Positions 21,499 through 28,702 of a stretch of DNA of 64,000 bases are shown in pieces. Both the position numbers and the translations under genes were made by a program. The stretch covers positions 1 to 64,000 of the forward strand of contig NZ_JASMRZ010000025.1 of NCBI RefSeq assembly GCF_030462475.1. The letters run 5' to 3'. Source of the DNA: Variovorax sp. CAN15. Its GTDB lineage: Bacteria > Pseudomonadota > Gammaproteobacteria > Burkholderiales > Burkholderiaceae_C. Position 1 is the stretch's first letter. Every line of letters starts with the position of its first letter. The notes beneath the pieces are model-generated. The model was not told the origin of the DNA. It made no database searches and saw only the letters and a program-made list of their open reading frames with translations.

Positions 21499-22312
21499 AT
21501 GTCTTCCTCTTCGCGCGCGCCGTCGTGGCTGCGCCGCTTCGCCCCGCTGCTCGGCGGCCTTGCCCTGGGCGTCGCGGCCCAGCTCTCCGCTCACGCCGCC
21601 GACCTGCGCGTGGGCTTCATGCCCGGCCCGTACCGCGATGCATTCACCAACGGCATCGAGCCCCAGCTGAAGAAGCTGGGCTACACCGTCAAGTACGTCG
21701 AGTTCAGCCAAGGCGTGCAGCCCAACGACGCGGTGGAGCGCGGGCAGATCGACGCCAACATCTTCCAGCACACGCTGTAGCTCAACGCCACCAACAGGCA
21801 GCAGGGCTTCGACCTCTTGCCGGTGGTGCACGTGCCGACGCCGCCGATGGGCCTCTACTCGCAGCGCCACAAGTCGCTCGACACCGTGCCCGACGGCGCC
21901 ACGGTCACGCTGCCTTCCGATCCGGTGAACGCGGCGCGCGCGCTCAACATACTCGCGGGCATTGGCTGGGTGACGCTCAAGCCGGGCGTGAGCCCGATCT
22001 CGGTGTCCGAGCGTGACATCGTGGCCAACCCCAGGCGCCTGAAGCTGGTCCCGCTCGAAGCCGCGCAGGCCCCGCGCTCGCTGGCCGACGCCGACATCGC
22101 CGCCGTGCAGGGCAACTTCGCCATCGCCTCGGGCCTGAAGCTCACCGAGGCGCTGAAGCTGGAGAACATGACCCTGCCCTAGGTGAACATGGTGGCCGTC
22201 AAACGCAGCAAAGAGAGCGCGAAATTCGCGCAGGACATCGCGGCCGCCTACCAGTCGGCCGAGTTCCAGCGCTTCTTCAGGGCCAACCCGGCATGGGCCG
22301 GCTACCGGCTGC
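21499..22312 (+). pseudogene. MetQ-like substrate-binding protein gene with two in-frame TAG codons and lost 3' end
   Basis: A single reading frame encodes a MetQ/NlpA-family periplasmic binding protein: signal peptide (LLGGLALGVAAQLSAHA), LRVGFMPGPYRDAF, ANIFQHTL, TLPSDPVNAARALNIL, LKLVPLEAAQAPRSLADADIAAVQGNFAIASGL. The frame is broken only by TAG at 21778-21780 and TAG at 22180-22182. By alignment with the two intact MetQ proteins in this window, both TAGs fall where a Tyr (or Phe) is expected (FQHQVYL and DYYLNVVAVK). The frame then runs to GYRLHGAP and joins a monooxygenase fragment. Amber readthrough cannot be excluded, but the 3' loss argues for a dead gene. Confidence 0.85.
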
Positions 22313-22606
22313 ACGGTGCGCCAGTTGATCCGCGAACTCGCGGGCGGTGGCGGGCACCGCGTGATCGTCGGCACGCCGGAGCAGATCGCGGACGACATCG
22401 AACGCTGGTTCACGGCTGGCGCCGCCGACGGGTTCAACCTGATGCCCGACGCGCTGCCGCACGGGCTGCAGGATTTCGTCGAAGGGGTGGTGCCGATCCT
22501 GCAGAAGCGCGGGATTTTTCGCACGGAATACGAGGGACGCACGCTGCGCGATCAATTGGGGCTGCCGCGGCCCGCGGGGCGAACGGCGCAGCGGCTGGCA
22601 GCCTGA
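22313..22606 (+). pseudogene. C-terminal remnant of an NtaA/SnaA/DszA-type flavin monooxygenase
   Basis: About 97 residues match the end of the FMN-dependent luciferase-like monooxygenases of the nitrilotriacetate/DszA group: [67 protein letters not shown]. The whole family is about 450 residues, so roughly 350 residues are missing. It is in a different frame from the upstream metQ-like remnant. The join near 22305-22316 looks like a deletion that fused two formerly adjacent genes, a pairing that is common in sulfur-compound uptake loci. Confidence 0.8.
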
Positions 22607-22633
22607 AAAGGCTTGTTGTTCAGGGGACGATCA

Positions 22634-22854
22634 CGCCGTCGGGGTACCTTGCTCCGCGAACCTCCCCCGCCCTTCGGCCTCCTCCTGTATTTCGCTGCGC
22701 AAGGCACCCCATCGTCGTGATCGATGAGCGCGGCAGTCAAACCACCGGCACAAGCGGAGCTTCCATGTGCACAGGGCGTCGGGTGCTCCCCGCAGCGAAA
22801 TAAAGGAGGAGCCCGAAGGGCGGGGGACATTCGCGGAGGGGAGTACCCGGCGGC
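22634..22854. repeat. Large imperfect inverted repeat (two head-to-head copies of an intergenic element)
   Basis: Left arm 22634-22708 and right arm 22782-22854 are reverse complements at most positions over about 73 bases, enclosing a 73-base spacer. Each arm holds CTCCGCGAA, CCCCCGCCCTTCGG, CTCCTCCT and TATTTCGCTGCG. It lies between the monooxygenase remnant and the next gene. It could form a long hairpin or represent two copies of a dispersed repeat or a small mobile element. Confidence 0.75.
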
Positions 22855-22882
22855 CTGGGCACGGCCCCGGAAACCGCCCGAA

Positions 22883-23233
22883 TCACTCTTCGTCGGCGTC
22901 GTTTCCTGTCAGGGCCAACACTTCCTCGACGAAGGCTTCGAACAGCGGCAGCGAGGCCGGCAGCCCTTCCAGCGACTCAGCCTCGCCCGCATCGAAGAAA
23001 TGCGGCTTGCCCGCCGGCACCGAAGCCCACTCGCCCGCCTCCAGCAGCAACCCGAGATAGCCGTCGTCAGTCGGCAGATAGAACAGCCCCGCACTCTCGA
23101 GCACGCGCTGCCCCTTCTTCCTGCCGCGCCCCCAGCTCACACCCTGCCCGGCAAGGCGTTCGGTGATCCAGCCGTCGCACACATGCGTGTCGCTCCAGTT
23201 TCCCTGGGCATCGAATACGGCCAGAACGGGCAT
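22883..23233 (-). CDS. Acireductone-dioxygenase-like short cupin lacking the metal-binding segment
   Basis: A 116-residue protein. Its N-terminus (MPVLAVFDAQGNWSD ... WITERLAGQGVSW) and its C-terminal half (GLFYLPTDDGYLGLLLEAGE, SVPAGKPHFFDAGE) both resemble acireductone dioxygenase (MtnD). The centre of MtnD, with the HxH-x4-E metal ligands, is absent; only the last His (KPHFF) remains. It may be a shortened paralogue, a degraded gene or a separate small family. It starts after the metQ gene stop on the same strand, 34 bases away, so it could be the last cistron of the met operon. The function is unknown. Confidence 0.6.
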   Translation of the reverse strand: MPVLAVFDAQGNWSDTHVCDGWITERLAGQGVSWGRGRKKGQRVLESAGLFYLPTDDGYLGLLLEAGEWASVPAGKPHFFDAGEAESLEGLPASLPLFEAFVEEVLALTGNDADEE

Positions 23234-23267
23234 GGGGTGTCCTTTTACTGAAAGAAGGAAGGGAGGC

Positions 23268-24095
23268 TTATTGCAGAAAGCTGGGCTTGGCGTAGCCCTG
23301 GAACTTGCTGTCGACCACCGCCTTGAACTCCTTCGAGCGGTAGGCGTCGGCGATGTCCTTGGCCCACTGGGTGTTCTTGTCGGCGGTCTTCACGGCGACC
23401 ACATTCAGGTAGTAGTCGGGCGTCTTTTCCAGCACCACGGCCTCGGTGAGCTTCAGGCCCGAAGAGATCGCGAAGTTGCCGTTGACGATGGCGTACTCGG
23501 TGTCGCCGAGCGAGCGCGGCAGCTGGGCGGCTTCGAGCGGAATGAACTTCAGCTTCTTCGGGTTCTCGGCCACGTCCTTCTCGGTGGCGCGCAGCGGATC
23601 GATGCCGGTCTTCAGCGTGAGCAGCTTGTTCTGCTCCAGCAGCACCAGCGCGCGGGCCAGGTTGCTCGGGTCGTTCGGCAGCGTCACGCGGTCGCCTTCC
23701 TTCACATCGGCCAGCGTCTTGCGCTTGGTCGAGTACACGCCCATGGGCGCGATCGGGCCCTGCACCAGCTCGGCGAGATCGAGCTTCTGGTCGGCCGCGA
23801 ACTTCTTCAGGTAGACCTGATGCTGGAAGAAGTTGGCGTCGAGCGAGCCCTGGGCCAGCGCGAGGTTGGGCTGCACGTAGTCATTGAACTCGACCAGCTT
23901 CACCTTGTAGCCCTTCTTCTCGAGGATGGGCACGATGCCCTGCTTGAGCTGGTCGGCGTTGGAGCCGGCGGTGCCGCCGATCACCAGGTTCTTCTTGGCG
24001 GGGTCTTGCGCATGGGCCTGCAGCGAGAGGCCGCCCAGGGAAAGGGCTGCCAGCGACAGGGCGAGAACGGAACGGCGCAGGAAAACGGTCTTCAT
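23268..24095 (-). CDS. metQ: Methionine ABC transporter substrate-binding protein
   Basis: A 275-residue periplasmic protein that delivers D/L-methionine (or related sulfur compounds) to MetNI. It has a signal peptide (MKTVFLRRSVLALSLAALS ... QAHAQ) without a lipobox Cys. NlpA-family motifs are NLVIGGTAGSNADQLKQG, VEFNDYVQPNLALAQGSLDANFFQH, RVTLPNDPSNLARAL, KLKFIPLEAAQLPRSL and YAIVNGNFAISSGL. It is the third gene of metN-metI-metQ, 31 bases after metI. Confidence 0.93.
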   Translation of the reverse strand: MKTVFLRRSVLALSLAALSLGGLSLQAHAQDPAKKNLVIGGTAGSNADQLKQGIVPILEKKGYKVKLVEFNDYVQPNLALAQGSLDANFFQHQVYLKKFAADQKLDLAELVQGPIAPMGVYSTKRKTLADVKEGDRVTLPNDPSNLARALVLLEQNKLLTLKTGIDPLRATEKDVAENPKKLKFIPLEAAQLPRSLGDTEYAIVNGNFAISSGLKLTEAVVLEKTPDYYLNVVAVKTADKNTQWAKDIADAYRSKEFKAVVDSKFQGYAKPSFLQ

Positions 24096-24126
24096 GAGAT
24101 AGGGAAAGCTTGGGAGAAAGAAGGAA

Positions 24127-24789
24127 TCAACGCTTGTCGAGCCTGCGGGCCGTGGCATTGCCGGCAAATTGCAGGATCTGTACCAGCACCACCAGCAGCG
24201 CCACGGTGAGCACCATCACGTCGGTCTGGAAGCGGTAGTAGCCGTAGCGGATGGCCAGGTCGCCGATGCCGCCGCCGCCCACCACGCCGGCCACGGCCGA
24301 ATACGAGAGGAAGCTCACGGCCAGCACCGTCAGCGCCAGCACCAGGCCCGAGCGCGCCTCCACCAGCAGCACGCGCCAGACGATCTGCAGCTCGGTCGCG
24401 CCCATCGCGTGGGCCGCCTCGATCACGCCGCGCGGCACTTCGCGCAGGCACTGGTCGACCAGCCGCGCCAGGTACGGAATGGCCGCGAACGACAGCGGCA
24501 CAGCGGCCGCCAGAGGCCCGATGGAAGTGCCCGCGATCACTCGCGTGAACGGCACCAGCGCCACCAGCAGGATGATGAAAGGGAACGAGCGCACCGTGTT
24601 CACCAGCCAGTTGAGCATCAGGAACGTGGGCTTGTTCTCGAGCGACTGGCCCGGGCCCAGCAGGAACAGCAGGATGCCCAGCGGTCCGCCGATCAGCACG
24701 GCGGCCGAGAGGCCGATGGCCAGCATCATGAAGGTCTGGCCGGTGGCGATCCACAGCTCGGGGAGGATGGGGGCGATGTTCTCAAACAT
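24127..24789 (-). CDS. metI: Methionine ABC transporter permease
   Basis: A 220-residue inner-membrane permease with about five transmembrane segments. It starts [20 protein letters not shown]. The EAA-type loop that contacts MetN is REVPRGVIEAAHAMGATELQIVWRV (in part), and the C-terminal region has AVAGVVGGGGIGDLAIRYGYYRF, the family's signature. It overlaps the end of metN by eight bases, implying translational coupling. Confidence 0.95.
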   Translation of the reverse strand: MFENIAPILPELWIATGQTFMMLAIGLSAAVLIGGPLGILLFLLGPGQSLENKPTFLMLNWLVNTVRSFPFIILLVALVPFTRVIAGTSIGPLAAAVPLSFAAIPYLARLVDQCLREVPRGVIEAAHAMGATELQIVWRVLLVEARSGLVLALTVLAVSFLSYSAVAGVVGGGGIGDLAIRYGYYRFQTDVMVLTVALLVVLVQILQFAGNATARRLDKR

Positions 24790-25654
24790 AGGCCAGCTCC
24801 TGCGCGCCGAACTGGGCCGGCGCCTGCTGCACGCGGGATTCGCGCGCCTCGCGTTCGCGGCGGCGCACCAGCTCGTCGATCTCGCGGCCCAGCGCGGTCT
24901 TGCGCTCGGCGTCGCCGGCCGCGTCGACCGCGAACTGCTCCACCAGCCTGCCCTTCTCGAGGATGGCCACGTTGCGGCACAGCACCTCGACCACCGACAA
25001 CTCGTGCGTGACGATCACGATGGTCACGCCGATCTTCTGGTTGATGTCGCGCAGCGTCTCCAGCAGCGAGCGCGTGGTTTCGGAGTCGAGCGCGGAGGTG
25101 GGCTCGTCGCACAGCAGCACCTGCGGGCGCGGCGCCAGCGCGCGGGCAATGGCCACGCGCTGCTTCTGGCCGCCGGAGAGCTGGGCCGGGTAGGTGTCGA
25201 TCTTCTCGGCCAGGCCGACCAGGACCAGGCATTCGCGCACGCGGGCGTCGATCTCGGCCTTGGAGTGGCGGCCGTGGATCTTCAGCGGGAAGGCCACGTT
25301 GTCGAACACCGTGGCGTTCTGCAGCAGGTTGAACTGCTGGAAGATCATGCCGATGTTCTGGCGCGTGTCGCGCAGCTCGCTGCGCGAGAGCGTGGTGAGG
25401 TCGCGCCCGCCGACGAAGACGCGGCCCGCGTCGGGCCGCTCCAGCAGGTTGATGAGGCGCAGCAGCGTGGACTTGCCGGCGCCGCTCTTGCCGATCAGGC
25501 CGAACACGTCGCCCTGCTGGATGTCGAGCGACAGCGAATGCACGGCGTCGAACACCTCCCCGTTGGGCAAGGCGAAGGATTTCTGCACCGATTGGAGACG
25601 GATGACTGGCGCCGCGTGAGCGCCGCGGCCCTGGTCAGGCGTAGGGTGGGTCAT
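24782..25654 (-). CDS. metN: Methionine ABC transporter ATP-binding protein
   Basis: A 290-residue ATPase. Walker A is [16 protein letters not shown], the Q-loop is [10 protein letters not shown], the ABC signature is [15 protein letters not shown], Walker B is [12 protein letters not shown] and the switch His is IVTHEL. The C-terminal regulatory ACT-like (NIL) domain, where methionine binds in E. coli MetN, is missing: the protein ends about 50 residues after the ATPase core. The start is placed at [13 protein letters not shown]; the frame continues upstream without family similarity. First gene of the operon, divergent from the second metQ. Confidence 0.93.
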   Translation of the reverse strand: MTHPTPDQGRGAHAAPVIRLQSVQKSFALPNGEVFDAVHSLSLDIQQGDVFGLIGKSGAGKSTLLRLINLLERPDAGRVFVGGRDLTTLSRSELRDTRQNIGMIFQQFNLLQNATVFDNVAFPLKIHGRHSKAEIDARVRECLVLVGLAEKIDTYPAQLSGGQKQRVAIARALAPRPQVLLCDEPTSALDSETTRSLLETLRDINQKIGVTIVIVTHELSVVEVLCRNVAILEKGRLVEQFAVDAAGDAERKTALGREIDELVRRREREARESRVQQAPAQFGAQELAYV

Positions 25655-25738
25655 GGAGAAGAAGCGCGGCCTGCGCGGGTGGCGCAGTTCGCGTAGGTTC
25701 GCAAAAAGGTGCCGAGTATGAAAAGAAACGCACCGAAA

Positions 25739-25838
25739 GGGAACGAACAAAAAGGATGCTGTTTATATGGATGCGCACATAAGAGAAACCCGTAGCGGGC
25801 GCGACACGCCATATCGATATGCGCATTGGTTCGTTCCC
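25739..25838. promoter_or_regulatory. Symmetric sequence in the metN/metQ divergent promoter region
   Basis: GGGAACGAAC (25739-25748) is matched by its exact reverse complement GTTCGTTCCC (25829-25838). Inside, ATGCGCACAT (25771-25780) is matched at nine of ten positions by the complement of 25817-25826. The near-mirror arrangement between two divergent methionine-uptake units suggests paired binding sites for a shared regulator. No known riboswitch or named regulator motif was identified. Confidence 0.45.
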
Positions 25839-25894
25839 TTCTGCGCCGGGCAATGCCACATTCGCGCCCTCCTTTTTTCGATTCGCGCAAGCAC

Positions 25895-26707
25895 ATGCAC
25901 ACCAGTTTCCGCCGCCGCACCCTCGCCCTCGCCACCCTGGCCGCCGCGCTCCTCGCCGGCAGCACCGCCTTCGCGCAGGACAAGAACACGCTCAAGGTCG
26001 GCGTCTCCGTCGGCAGTGCCGAGCAGGTATTCGAAGTGGTCAAGAAGGTCGCCGCCAAGGATGGCCTGAACATCCAGGTCGTGGTGTTCAACGACTACCA
26101 GCTGCCCAACGCGGCGCTGGCCTCGGGCGACCTCGACGCCAACGCCTTCCAGCACCAGCCCTTCCTGGACAACCAGAACAAGGCGCGCGGCTTCGACATC
26201 GTGCCCCTGGGCCTGACCATCACCGCGCCGCTGGGCTTCTACTCTCGCAAGATCAAGGCTATCGACCAGTTGCCCGGCGGCGCCTCGGTCGGCATCCAGA
26301 ACGATCCGTCCAACGGCAACCGCGCCCTGCTGCTGCTGCAGTCGGCCGGCCTCATCACGCTGAAGCCCGAGGCGGTGAAGAACAACACGGCCACGCCGCT
26401 GGACGTGGTCACGAACCCGAAGAAGCTGAAGCTGGTGGCGCTCGACGCCGCCCAGCTGCCGCGCTCGCTCGACGACCTGACCATTGCCGCCATCAACAAC
26501 GACTACGCCGAGAAGGCCGGCCTGTCGCTGAACAAGGACGCGGTGATCAAGGAATCGCCGAAAAGCCCCTACGCCAACCTGATCGCCGTGCGCCGCGCCG
26601 ACAAGGACAAGCCCTGGGCCAGGCGCCTGGTGGCGGCGTACCAGTCGCCGGAGGTGAAGAGCTTCATCGAGACCCAGTTCAAGGGCTCGCTGGTGCCGGC
26701 GTTCTGA
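25895..26707 (+). CDS. Second MetQ/NlpA-family substrate-binding protein
   Basis: A 270-residue periplasmic binding protein with a signal peptide (MHTSFRRRTLALATLAAALLAG ... AFAQ) and no lipobox. Motifs are LKVGVSVGSAEQVFEVV, VVFNDYQLPNAALASGDLDANAFQH, VGIQNDPSNGNRALLLL and LKLVALDAAQLPRSLDDLTIAAINNDYAEKAGL (in parts). It is divergent from metNIQ and distinct from the other MetQ, so it may feed the same transporter with another ligand. Confidence 0.9.
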   Translation: MHTSFRRRTLALATLAAALLAGSTAFAQDKNTLKVGVSVGSAEQVFEVVKKVAAKDGLNIQVVVFNDYQLPNAALASGDLDANAFQHQPFLDNQNKARGFDIVPLGLTITAPLGFYSRKIKAIDQLPGGASVGIQNDPSNGNRALLLLQSAGLITLKPEAVKNNTATPLDVVTNPKKLKLVALDAAQLPRSLDDLTIAAINNDYAEKAGLSLNKDAVIKESPKSPYANLIAVRRADKDKPWARRLVAAYQSPEVKSFIETQFKGSLVPAF

Positions 26708-26714
26708 GTTCGCC

Positions 26715-26760
26715 TTTCTCCCTCCCCCTCTGGGGGAGGGCCGGGGTGGGGGCACGCCGG
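26715..26760. repeat. C-rich dispersed repeat with hairpin after metQ
   Basis: CTCCCTCCCCCTCTGGGGGA and the GGGCCGGGGTGGGGG that follows form a stem of about nine base pairs just after the metQ stop. Similar CTCCC...GGGAGGGCCGGGGTG elements are common between genes in Burkholderiales. It probably ends metQ transcription. Confidence 0.6.
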
Positions 26761-26896
26761 CACTCGCCATGGGCGCTCTGCGCGCCCCCATCCCTACCTT
26801 TCCCCAAAGGAGGAAGGAGCAATACGGGGCCCTCCTCGGAGAAACACGGGAGCATGAGAAAATGCCCGGTTTCCCCGAACACAGTCAGGACACCCC

Positions 26897-28001
26897 ATGG
26901 ACGCAGAACAGATCAACCAAATCGGCGCAATGCTCGCGGACCTGAGCGCCCGCACGGTCGATTTACGGAGGTATCTTTGACTACGATGCCAAGGCCGAAC
27001 GTCTGAGGACGGTCAACGCATCGCTCGAAGATCCCAACGTCTGGAACGACCCGAAGAAGGCCCAGGAGCTGGGCAAGGAAAAGAAGTCGCTCGACGACGT
27101 GGTCATCACGCTCGACCGGCTCACCAGCGGCCTGTCGGACAACACCGAGCTCTACGAGATGTCGAAGGAAGACGGCGACATCGCCGGCCTGCAGGCCATC
27201 TCCGATGACGCCGCCACGCTCGAAGCCGACATCAAGCAGCTCGAATTCCGCCGGATGTTCAACAACCCGGCCGATCCGCTGAACGCCTTCATCGACATCC
27301 AGGCCGGCGCCGGCGGCACCGAGGCCTGCGACTGGGCCAGCATGCTGCTGCGCCAGTACACCAAGTACGCCGAGCGCAAGGGCTTCAAGGCCCAGCTGGA
27401 AGACGAAACCCCAGGCGACACCGCCGGCATCAAGAGCGCCACCATCAAGGTGGAGGGCGACTACGCCTTCGGCCTGCTGCGCACCGAGACCGGCGTGCAC
27501 CGCCTGGTGCGCAAGTCGCCCTTCGACTCCTCGGGCGGGCGCCACACCAGCTTCGCCAGCATCTTCGTGTACCCGGAGATCGACGACTCCATCGAGATCG
27601 AGATCAACCCGGCCGACGTGCGCACCGACACCTTCCGCGCCAGCGGCGCCGGCGGCCAGCACATCAACAAGACCGACTCGGCCGTGCGCCTGACTCACAT
27701 CCCCACCGGCATCGTGGTGCAGTGCCAGGACGGCCGCAGCCAGCACAGCAACCGCGACGTGGCCTGGAAGCGCCTGCGCTCGCGCCTGTACGACCACGAG
27801 ATGCGCAAGCGCCAGGAAGAACAGCAGAAGCTCGAAGACAGCAAGACCGACGTGGGCTGGGGCCACCAGATCCGCAGCTACGTGCTGGACAACAGCCGCA
27901 TCAAGGACCTGCGCACCAACGTCGAAGTCTCGGCCACGCAGAAGGTGCTCGACGGCGACCTCGACGTGTTCATCGAGGCCTCTCTCAAGCAGGGCGTGTG
28001 A
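26897..28001 (+). CDS. prfB: Peptide chain release factor 2, with programmed +1 frameshift
   Basis: It recognises UGA and UAA stop codons and releases the finished peptide. The ATG at 26897 opens a 27-codon frame ending at TGA 26978-26980; translation shifts +1 at CTT TGA C and continues to 28001, giving 367 residues. The SPF tripeptide that reads the stop codon is in [12 protein letters not shown], and the catalytic GGQ is in [15 protein letters not shown]. Low RF2 favours the shift, so the protein limits its own synthesis. It precedes the HAD gene by five bases. Confidence 0.97.
26963..26982 (+). promoter_or_regulatory. prfB recoding (+1 frameshift) site
   Basis: The classic arrangement is present: a Shine-Dalgarno-like GGAGG (26967-26971) close upstream of the slippery TAT CTT TGA C, with the in-frame TGA at 26978-26980. 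The ribosome slips from CTT to TTT when RF2 is scarce. Confidence 0.95.
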
Positions 28002-28006
28002 TACCG

Positions 28007-28702
28007 ATGAGCCTGCAAAGCCTGAAGGGTGGCAAGGTCGAAGCCTTCATCTTCGACATGGACGGCACCATGATCGACTCCATGCCGTGGCATGCGCGCT
28101 CGTGGGTGGAATTCGTGGCGCGCCACGGCCTGAAGCTCGACGTGAGCGACATCCTCGCGCGCACCACGGGCCGCACCGGCGCCGAGTGCATGCGCGAGCT
28201 GTTCCAGCGCGAGCTCTCCGACGACGAGTGCCTGGCGCTGGTGCACGAGAAGGAAGAGATCTACCGCGCCATGTTCAGCGACAACTTCACCGAAGTGGCT
28301 GGCTTCACGGCTTTCGCCAAGGCGGCCGTGGCGCGCGGGCTCAAGGTGGCGGTCGGCACGGCCGGCGACAGGCACAACATCGAGTTCGCCATGTCGCGCC
28401 TGAAGATGGACCCGCTGCCGCTGGCCATCGTGGGCGGCGACGAAGGCTTCTCGGGCAAGCCCACGCCCGCCATCTTTCTGGAAGCCGCGCGCCGCATCGG
28501 CGTTGCGCCCGAGCGCTGCATCGTCTTCGAAGACGCGCCCTTCGGCATCGAAGCCGCCCGCCGCGGCGGCATGCGCGCCGTGGCCGTGTGCAGCACCCAT
28601 TCCGCCGCCGAGCTTGCCGGCCCCCATGTGATCGCCGCGGTTCGCGACTACGACGAACTCGCTCATTCGAAATTTCTGGAGACACTCGATGCTGCTACGT
28701 GA
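28007..28702 (+). CDS. HAD-superfamily hydrolase (beta-phosphoglucomutase-like)
   Basis: A 231-residue cytoplasmic phosphatase or phosphomutase-like enzyme. Motif I is FIFDMDGTMIDSM (nucleophile Asp plus the following Asp), motif II is VAVGTAGD, motif III is the Lys of GFSGKPTPAIF, and motif IV is CIVFEDAPFGIEAA. The cap domain lies between motifs I and II. It is subfamily IA, close to sugar-phosphate phosphatases such as YqaB/YfbT; the substrate is unknown. It lies between prfB and pepN, overlapping pepN by 14 bases. Confidence 0.9.
   Translation: MSLQSLKGGKVEAFIFDMDGTMIDSMPWHARSWVEFVARHGLKLDVSDILARTTGRTGAECMRELFQRELSDDECLALVHEKEEIYRAMFSDNFTEVAGFTAFAKAAVARGLKVAVGTAGDRHNIEFAMSRLKMDPLPLAIVGGDEGFSGKPTPAIFLEAARRIGVAPERCIVFEDAPFGIEAARRGGMRAVAVCSTHSAAELAGPHVIAAVRDYDELAHSKFLETLDAAT

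Noticed and set aside
21778-22182. Amber suppression by the nearby tRNA-Tyr as an explanation for the two TAG codons
   Set aside because: The array tRNA-Tyr has anticodon GTA, which cannot read TAG by normal pairing, and no CTA anticodon tRNA is in this window. The gene also lacks its normal 3' end.
25655-25894. SAM or cobalamin riboswitch in front of metN or metQ
   Set aside because: No conserved riboswitch core was recognised; only inverted repeats suited to protein binding are visible.
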